Origin: Luethyella okanaganae
GTDB taxonomy: Bacteria; Actinomycetota; Actinomycetes; Actinomycetales; Microbacteriaceae
Direction of reading: 5' to 3'
Length of the DNA: 64,000 bases
Assembly: GCF_042660285.1 (NCBI RefSeq)
Contig: NZ_JBHSTP010000004.1
Location: 1-64,000, forward strand
In this document: one piece after another, positions 58,480-64,000 of the stretch
Layout: each line of letters starts with the position of its first letter
Position numbering within the stretch: the stretch's first letter is position 1
Notes under the pieces: model-generated
What the model saw: only the letters and a program-made list of their open reading frames with translations
What the model was told of the DNA's origin: nothing
The model's database searches: none
Program-made: the position numbers and the translations under genes

Positions 58480-59874
58480 TTAGCCTTGTGCGCGAGATGG
58501 CGGAAGAACCGCCTCGAAGGTCTCCGGGGTGATCGCACCGACGGCCGAAAGCGAGAGGGGTCGGCTTGCGAGCTCGGCGGCGAGTCGTTGCACGTCGTCG
58601 GCGGTGACGAGTGCGAGGCGGCGCAGGCCCTCGTCGAGGTCGACGAACTCGCCGAGGGTTATCTCCGAGCGCCCGAGCCGCGACATCCGGGTATCGGAGT
58701 CCTCCAGGGCGAGAGCGGACGCCCCGGACAGCTGTCCAGCGGCGCGCTGCATCTCGGCGGGAGTCACACCATGCTCGGCGAGACGGTTCAGCTCGCTCAG
58801 CATGAGCTCCGCGACCGCGCCAGCCTTAGCGGGGGTGCAGCCCGCATACATGCCGAACAGCCCCGCGTCCGAGTAGCTCGGCGCGTAGGAGTAGACCGAG
58901 TAGGCGAGGCCGCGCTTCTCACGGACCTCCTGGAACAGCCTCGACGACATTCCACCGCCGAAGATCGCGTTGAGCACGCTCATCGTCACCCGGCGATCGT
59001 CTCCCGCGATGAGACCCGGCATGCCGAGGAACATGGCGACCTGCTCGAGTGGTCGCTCGACGATGCTGAGGGCACGTCCACGCGTGATCTCGACGGCACT
59101 CGTCGAGCGACGGGCGACGGGCGACGCTTCGGCGGAGAGATCCCAGCCAGCCGCCTCGAGCGACCGTGTCACGTCTGCGACGAGCACATCGTGGTCGACC
59201 GCACCGGCGACGGAGACGACGAGGTCCTGCGGACGGTAGTTCGCACGGTAGTGCTCCCAGACCGCCGAGCGCGTGGCCGCCTCGATGTTCTCCGGCCGCC
59301 CACCGATCGGACGACCGAGCTCGTGCTCTCCGAGCACGGCCTCGAAGAGCCGTTCGTTCGCCACCTCCGCCGGGTCGTCCTCGGCCATCGAGAGCTCCTC
59401 GAGGATGACGCCGCGCTCGTTCTCGAACTCGGCCGGGTCGAGCAGCGACGAGGTGAGCATGTCGGTGAGCACTTCGATGGCCATCCGCAGATCGCGGTCC
59501 TGAACCTTGGCGTAGTAGCAGGTGTACTCCTTCGCCGTCATGGCATTGTTCTCTCCACCGACCGAGTCGAACGAGATGGCGATGTCAAGAGCGCTGCGGC
59601 TCATCGTGCCCTTGAACAGCAGATGTTCGAGGAAGTGCGTGGACCCGAACGTCGCCGGATGCGCCATGGCCCCGTCGCGCACAGCCCTGGCCGGGAGCTC
59701 GTCCCTGGATCCGACCGCGACCCAGTAGCCGATGGTCACACTGCGCGCACCGGGGACCTGCTCGCTGAGGATGCGCACACCGCTCGGAAGGACACTGCGC
59801 CGCACGCGCGAATCGCCCGATGCGAGAACTGACAGTTCGGCCAAGCCGAGTGGGAGTTCAACTGCACCGTTCAT
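58480..59874 (-). CDS. M16-family zinc metalloprotease
   Basis: Peptidase of 464 residues related to the mitochondrial processing peptidase. The inverted zinc motif HFLEH is in STHFLEHLLFKGT, with the downstream Glu region ENERGVILEELSM. No signal peptide, so cytoplasmic. In many actinobacteria it follows pnp; here a 309-bp gap and a TetR gene lie upstream instead. I choose ATG 59874, 8 nt after -10 TATGGT (59888-59883); GTG and TTG codons directly before it are alternatives. Confidence 0.9.
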   Translation of the reverse strand: MNGAVELPLGLAELSVLASGDSRVRRSVLPSGVRILSEQVPGARSVTIGYWVAVGSRDELPARAVRDGAMAHPATFGSTHFLEHLLFKGTMSRSALDIAISFDSVGGENNAMTAKEYTCYYAKVQDRDLRMAIEVLTDMLTSSLLDPAEFENERGVILEELSMAEDDPAEVANERLFEAVLGEHELGRPIGGRPENIEAATRSAVWEHYRANYRPQDLVVSVAGAVDHDVLVADVTRSLEAAGWDLSAEASPVARRSTSAVEITRGRALSIVERPLEQVAMFLGMPGLIAGDDRRVTMSVLNAIFGGGMSSRLFQEVREKRGLAYSVYSYAPSYSDAGLFGMYAGCTPAKAGAVAELMLSELNRLAEHGVTPAEMQRAAGQLSGASALALEDSDTRMSRLGRSEITLGEFVDLDEGLRRLALVTADDVQRLAAELASRPLSLSAVGAITPETFEAVLPPSRAQG

Positions 59875-60183
59875 CACCAACCACCATACGCCAGACCCAT
59901 GCTCTCACCGCATGCCGGTCAAACCACCGACAAACAGACGGTTCTGTCTACGTGTGCTAGATTGATCCGTGTTACACCGCGGTGACCACCCCAAAACACC
60001 GCGGCGAGACATGAGCTTTGAATCGCTTTCGGGCGTTACGGAGCTTTTTCCCGCCGACCCGAACGCCGGAGGAAGTTCACACTTCCGAGAGCCCTCACTC
60101 TCCGGGACGAAACACAGTGCGCGTGTCCCTAGCACTCGCACAGCACCACCGGGGTTCTACCCCGTGAACAAGGAGTTGGCTGG
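59875..60183. other. Regulatory interval between M16 and TetR genes
   Basis: No convincing gene. Contents: the leaderless M16 promoter; a plus-strand -10 TAGATT (59958-59963); a dyad AGAC-GGTTCT-GTCT (59936-59949) resembling a TetR operator; a GGAAGT-TCAC-ACTTCC dyad near 60073-60088; a CGGGGT-TCT-ACCCCG hairpin near 60149-60163; and the ribosome site AAGGAG (60170-60175). Confidence 0.55.
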
Positions 60184-60218
60184 ATGGTCGAGAAGAAGGA
60201 TTCGACCATCCAGCCAAC
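60175..60218 (+). promoter_or_regulatory. 17-bp perfect inverted repeat over the TetR start codon
   Basis: GTTGGCTGGATGGTCGA (60175-60191) and its exact complement (60202-60218) flank a 10-nt loop. The ATG (60184-60186) lies inside the left arm, immediately after the ribosome site, so in mRNA the start codon would be buried in a 17-bp helix. It could equally be a DNA operator. Confidence 0.9.
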
Positions 60219-60771
60219 GACTCACGCGAAAGTGCGCATTCTCGCGACAGCCGACGCGCTGTTCTACCACGAGGGTGTCCATACCGTCGGGGTGGATCGG
60301 ATCATCTCCGAGGCCAGCGTCACGAAGGCGACGTTCTACAAGTACTTCCGCTCCAAGGACACACTCATCGTGGCTTACCTACGGGGGCGCGACAAGCGCA
60401 TCCGCCTGGTGTTGCACGACATCGAGACACGCTTCGACACGCCGGAACGGAGGCTCAAGGAACTCGCGCGCGAGATCGCCGAAGAGGTGATCCGCCCTGA
60501 TTTCCGCGGATGCCCGTTCATCAACGCGACCGCCCAATTCGGTGATCCGACACACCCTGTCCGCGAGGCTATCACGGTGCATCGCGAGTGGTACATCGAG
60601 CAAGTAGAGAACCTCTTCCGCGGCGCGGGCCACCCGCATCCCGGCGATGCGGTCGACGAGTTCTTCCTCGCTCGAGACGGAGCGTTCGCAAGCGCGAACC
60701 TGGGCGATCCGGTCGCCGCCCACGCGGCACTGCTTCGTGCGATGAACCGGATCTTCGCGGACCTCGACTGA
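60184..60771 (+). CDS. TetR-family transcriptional regulator
   Basis: A 195-residue regulator with an N-terminal HTH (about 17-62: VRILATADALFYHEGV, VDRIISEASVTKATFYKYFRSKD) and a C-terminal ligand domain containing FRGCPFINATAQFGD, a pattern seen in TetR proteins sensing small organic ligands. The first 16 residues are hydrophilic and encoded by the inverted repeat. Start ATG is supported by AAGGAG; GTG at codon 17 is the alternative. It faces a convergent aldo/keto reductase, a possible target. Confidence 0.88.
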   Translation: MVEKKDSTIQPTTHAKVRILATADALFYHEGVHTVGVDRIISEASVTKATFYKYFRSKDTLIVAYLRGRDKRIRLVLHDIETRFDTPERRLKELAREIAEEVIRPDFRGCPFINATAQFGDPTHPVREAITVHREWYIEQVENLFRGAGHPHPGDAVDEFFLARDGAFASANLGDPVAAHAALLRAMNRIFADLD

Positions 60772-60810
60772 GTGTTCCGGCGAGTCCAGCGGACTGGCCG
60801 TTCGTCGCGG

Positions 60811-61878
60811 CTACGCCGTCGCCCGATCGAGGTCGAGCATGTCCGCCCGGCTGAGCCGAACGCGTGCGGCGTCCATGATCGCGTCGAGCTGCGTGGCAAC
60901 GCTCACCCCGGTCACCGGCGCGGTCACCCCGTGCTTCGCCTGCAACCAGGCCACGGCGATCGTCGCGATCGGCACATCATGCTCGCCTGCGACGCGATCG
61001 AGCAGGGTGAGCACCTTGTTGCCCCGCCGGTTGAGGTAGGCAGTCGCGCGCGCGCCGCCCGTCGTGTTCTTGAGCGCACTCCTGGATCGGTAACCGCCCG
61101 CGAGGAATCCGTTCGCCAGCGCGAAGTACGGCATGACCGCAAGCGCCTGCGCACGCGCGACGAGTGCGAGCGAAGCCTCGAATGCGACTCTGTGCATCAG
61201 GTTGTAGTGCGTTTGCAGCGCACGGAAACGGGGAAGCCCGTTGGCCGCGAGCACACGCGCCTCGATGAGACGCTCCGCCGTGAAGTCTGATGCAGCGAGG
61301 TAGCGCACCTTGCCCGCCCGAATGAGCGCGTCGACAGCGCCGAGGCTCTCCTCGAGCGGGACGCTCGGGTCGTCCTCGTGGAAGTAGAGCAGATCGATGC
61401 GATCGGTCTGCAGACGCCCAAGCGAGGCGTCGACCGCGCCGACGATGCTCTCCGGGCTCAGCCCGGGGTTGTCCGGGTGACGACCGATCTTGGTCGCGAG
61501 CACGATCTCGTCGCGGCAGCGGCGCTCGCGCATCCAATCGCCGATGAAGAGCTCACTGCGACCGGCTGCGTAGCTGTCGGCGGTGTCGACGAAGTTGCCG
61601 CCGAGCTCGCGATGCCGATCGAGGATCGAGGTGGTCCGTTCGGCATCGAGAGTCCAGCCGAAGACGCTTCCGCCCAGAGCGAGCGGAAACACCCAGAGCG
61701 CGGTGTCCGCGAGATGCCTGCGGGCCGGCGAGAGGTCATGGTCGCTCGCAGCCTCCGGGATCGTCACTGCAGTGACGGGAGCGGAGATCAGTGAGGACTC
61801 ACTCAGTGAGGGCTCACCCGAGGAGGCTTTCGCCCCCCGCCTCCGATGTTCCCGGGGATGAGCCGATAGCTGAGTCAC
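60811..61878 (-). CDS. Aldo/keto reductase
   Basis: NADPH-dependent carbonyl reductase, 355 residues, with the catalytic tetrad: Asp and Tyr in NFVDTADSYAAGRSE, Lys in VLATKIGRH and His in LLYFHEDD; SIVGAVDASLGRLQTDRIDL is family-typical. Start GTG 61878 has GGGAGGGGG just upstream. The roughly 45-residue Ser/Arg-rich N-terminus before HLADTALWVFPLALGG is longer than usual, so a later start is possible. Substrate unknown. Confidence 0.85.
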   Translation of the reverse strand: MTQLSAHPREHRRRGAKASSGEPSLSESSLISAPVTAVTIPEAASDHDLSPARRHLADTALWVFPLALGGSVFGWTLDAERTTSILDRHRELGGNFVDTADSYAAGRSELFIGDWMRERRCRDEIVLATKIGRHPDNPGLSPESIVGAVDASLGRLQTDRIDLLYFHEDDPSVPLEESLGAVDALIRAGKVRYLAASDFTAERLIEARVLAANGLPRFRALQTHYNLMHRVAFEASLALVARAQALAVMPYFALANGFLAGGYRSRSALKNTTGGARATAYLNRRGNKVLTLLDRVAGEHDVPIATIAVAWLQAKHGVTAPVTGVSVATQLDAIMDAARVRLSRADMLDLDRATA

Positions 61879-62076
61879 GCCCCCTCCCTCCCCTATTGCA
61901 ATGAGAATAGGCCCGAGCACTGGCACTTTCCGGGTGAGACGCGTGAACTGTTACCAAACTGTTCGTCGGGGTTCGGCAAAAAGTGGTGAGGATCCTTCGG
62001 TCTTCGGGGACGGTCGTCCCGTCGTGTCCGGCTGGGCGGCGATCACGCCCCTCATGACGAGCGCGAGGATCCGCCA

Positions 62077-63741
62077 TCAGCCCGCAGCATCGATGAGGGT
62101 CCTGGCGTGCGTGATCGCCTCAGGCGTCTGCGAGAAGACACGCCCCTGTTCCCTCAGCTTCGCTGCGGCCCCGACCCGATCGAGCAATCTCTCATGGCCG
62201 GTGGCGATTCCCGAGATCAGCACGGCGATCCCCTTGTGCTCCAGTCGCGTGATGGCGTCGTCGAGCATCAGTGCGCCCGTCACGTCCAAGGTGCTCACCC
62301 GGCTCATCCGCAGAATCACGACGGAGACCTCGCTGACCTCGGTGAGCTCGATCAGGAATCGATGCGCGGCTCCGAAGAAAAGCGGGCCGTCGAATCGGTA
62401 GGCGACGATGTGCTCCGCCATGAGCTCTTGCTCCTCGGCATTGTGGTCGTTCGTGTCGAGGGGCACACGTTCGAGGTGCGCGGAGCGGGCCACGGCGCGC
62501 AGAGCGAGCAGTCCCGCCGCGACGAGTCCCACGACGACCGCCGTGATGAGGTCGATCGCGACCGTGACGGTGAAGGTCGTGAGCAGCACGATCGCATCCT
62601 GCCGCGTACCGCGGAGCATCGCCGAGATCGCGCCGAGCTGGATCATCTGCACCGTCGTCGCAAGCAGCACCCCCGCGAGCGCGGCGAGCGGAATGAAGCC
62701 GACGAGTGGGGCGGCCACCAGAACGACAGCGAGAAGAACAAGGGAGTGGACGACCGCCGCGAGTCGCGAGCGTGCGCCGCTCCGCACGTTGACGGCTGTC
62801 CTGGCGATCGCGGCGGTCGCCGGAACCCCGCCGAAGAAGGGCACGACGACGTTGGCGATGCCCTGGCCGAACAGCTCGCGATCGGGATTGTGCCGGTCGC
62901 CGACGCTCATGCTGTCCGCGACGGTGGCGCAGAGCAGGCTCTCGAGCGCGGCGAGGGCGGCGATGGCGAGCGCGGACGGCAACAGCGCGCCGACATTCCC
63001 GAGATCGAGGAATGCGGCGTCCGGAGCGGGAAGCCCGCGGGGCAGTTCGCCAATGCTCGGCAACCCGATCCCCAGAGCGGCTGTCGCGACGGACACGGTG
63101 ACGACGGCGACGAGGGAGCGCGGCAACGACGGCCTCCACCGTGCGCCGATCAGGATCGTGCCGGCCACGCCGAGCGCTATCGCCGGGGCTGCGACGTCCG
63201 GGTGCTGCAGATATCGCATCAGCGCGTCGACGGCGACCGCCCAGAGCTGACCCTGCTCCCCCGGGGTGACACCGAGGACGTTCGGCACCTGCTGAACGGC
63301 GATCACGACGGCGATGCCCGCTGTGAACCCTTCGATGAGCGAGACCGGCAGATATCGCACGTAGCGCCCGATGCCGCTCAACGACAGCAGAAGCAGAAAG
63401 ACACCGGCGACGAGTCCTACCTGGAGCACGCCGGGACCACCGAACTGGTGCACGATGGGCACCAGGACTACGGTCATCGCGCCCGTCGGTCCGGATACCT
63501 GCAGCTTGGAACCCCCGAAGACGGCCGCGAGGATTCCCGCGAGGATCGCCGTCGTCAGGCCCGCCTGCGCGCCCATACCCGACGCGATCCCGAACGCGAG
63601 AGCGAGTGGCAGCGCCACGACGGCGACGGTCAGTCCGGCGAGGAGATCGCGCCCCGGCGAGCGGCGGGCCGCGGCGAGATCCGCACTCTGCGGCAGCAAT
63701 GTCCGCAAGAATCGCACCGTGCGCCGCTTTCGCGACGTCAT
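62077..63741 (-). CDS. SulP/SLC26 anion transporter with STAS domain
   Basis: Membrane transporter of 554 residues for sulfate, bicarbonate or similar anions. It has the SulP core with about 10-14 helices (LTVAVVALPLALAFGIASGMGAQAGL; GSKLQVSGPTGAM) and a cytoplasmic STAS domain (about 430-554, YRFDGPLFFGAAHRF). Substrate cannot be read. It overlaps an ArsR regulator gene by 4 bp, suggesting control by that regulator. Confidence 0.9.
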   Translation of the reverse strand: MTSRKRRTVRFLRTLLPQSADLAAARRSPGRDLLAGLTVAVVALPLALAFGIASGMGAQAGLTTAILAGILAAVFGGSKLQVSGPTGAMTVVLVPIVHQFGGPGVLQVGLVAGVFLLLLSLSGIGRYVRYLPVSLIEGFTAGIAVVIAVQQVPNVLGVTPGEQGQLWAVAVDALMRYLQHPDVAAPAIALGVAGTILIGARWRPSLPRSLVAVVTVSVATAALGIGLPSIGELPRGLPAPDAAFLDLGNVGALLPSALAIAALAALESLLCATVADSMSVGDRHNPDRELFGQGIANVVVPFFGGVPATAAIARTAVNVRSGARSRLAAVVHSLVLLAVVLVAAPLVGFIPLAALAGVLLATTVQMIQLGAISAMLRGTRQDAIVLLTTFTVTVAIDLITAVVVGLVAAGLLALRAVARSAHLERVPLDTNDHNAEEQELMAEHIVAYRFDGPLFFGAAHRFLIELTEVSEVSVVILRMSRVSTLDVTGALMLDDAITRLEHKGIAVLISGIATGHERLLDRVGAAAKLREQGRVFSQTPEAITHARTLIDAAG

Positions 63742-64000
63742 CGCGTGCGATCAGAGATCAGGTCACCGGGTCGTTCACCACCGACGGCCTCGACGTCCTC
63801 GGCTTCCAGACTGTGCAGAAGCGCGCGGGAGTCTTGGAGGTTCGAGACGAGCATGCGCCGCGCGACGGCAAGCAGCTCGACCAGCTCGGGGTCACGAAGC
63901 GCATACAGGATCGTGTTTCCGTCTCGGCGGGTGACGACGACGCCGGCGCGCCGGAGCACGCCGAGCTGTTGTGACAGGTTCGAGATCTCACTGCCGATGC
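63738..64000 (-). CDS. ArsR-family regulator, 5' end outside window
   Basis: C-terminal 87 codons of a winged-helix repressor: SEISNLSQQLGVLRRAGVVV is the recognition helix and RRDGNTILYALRDPELVELL the wing and last helix. The start lies beyond base 64000. It is co-transcribed with the SulP gene (ATGA overlap). Inducing ligand unknown; no metal-binding Cys is visible in this part. Confidence 0.85.
   Translation of the reverse strand, partial: IGSEISNLSQQLGVLRRAGVVVTRRDGNTILYALRDPELVELLAVARRMLVSNLQDSRALLHSLEAEDVEAVGGERPGDLISDRTR

Noticed and set aside
59969..60490. 174-codon plus-strand frame starting after -10 TAGATT
   Set aside because: It overlaps the TetR gene in another frame, becomes Arg/Ser-rich there, and its first part resembles no protein; a short leader ORF cannot be excluded.

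Overview
The window is a gene-dense, GC-rich chromosomal segment of a high-GC Gram-positive bacterium (Actinomycetota). The family Microbacteriaceae is my best guess. Reasons are the conserved orders recA-recX-miaB-miaA-dapF-hflX, ftsK-pgsA-cinA-clgR-DUF3046-recA and infC-rpmI-rplT, a GluABCD-type importer, a PriA-type HisA, ThyX beside ThyA, and many leaderless start codons placed 6-8 nt after a TANNNT -10 box. I see no phage, transposon, CRISPR array, or convincing tRNA; an rRNA operon evidently begins just left of base 1 on the minus strand.

Layout. 0-3.8 kb: rrn promoter/leader, tyrS, a SatD/membrane-protein pair, 3-methyladenine glycosylase. 3.8-12.1 kb: complete minus-strand arginine operon argCJBDF-G-H (argC first), with no argR, preceded by a newly noticed leaderless 28-aa leader peptide carrying an Arg-Arg-Arg-Arg run. 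12.1-19.2 kb: pheST and the glutamate-type ABC importer. 19.2-26.2 kb: rRNA methyltransferase, rplT-rpmI-infC, DUF1844, sseB and part of a histidine cluster (priA, hisH, hisB, hisC). 26.2-31.1 kb: LysM protein divergent from lexA, then metF-metE. 31.4-44.1 kb: hflX, an RsmC-like methylase, dapF, miaA, miaB, recX, recA, DUF3046, clgR, cinA, pgsA, ftsK. 44.5-48.2 kb: acetyltransferase and a MacAB-like export system. 48.5-57.2 kb: rnj, dapA, thyX, folA-thyA, thioredoxin-like/DUF4395, OsmC, an SDR epimerase, dapB. 57.2-64 kb: acetyltransferase, phosphatase, M16 protease, TetR, aldo/keto reductase, SulP transporter and the end of an ArsR regulator.

How the genes work together. Arginine genes overlap by 4 bp from argC to argF, so translation is coupled. 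dapA, dapB and dapF supply lysine/peptidoglycan precursor; thyX, thyA and folA form the thymidylate/folate set; metF feeds methyl-tetrahydrofolate to metE; lexA, recA, recX, the glycosylase and the LysM protein form a DNA-damage theme; miaA and miaB make the same tRNA modification.

Most of the window is housekeeping. The unusual signals lie between genes: (1) the arginine-codon leader peptide with mutually exclusive RNA pairings in front of argC; (2) a 17-bp perfect inverted repeat swallowing the start codon of a TetR gene; (3) a near-consensus promoter for the LysM gene whose entire 17-bp spacer is a dyad, followed by a 15-bp leader hairpin; (4) recurring short tandem duplications, mostly 15-18 bp, in intergenic DNA, two of them copying the end of the adjacent gene; (5) about nineteen leaderless starts, including a divergent pair separated by only 41 bp.
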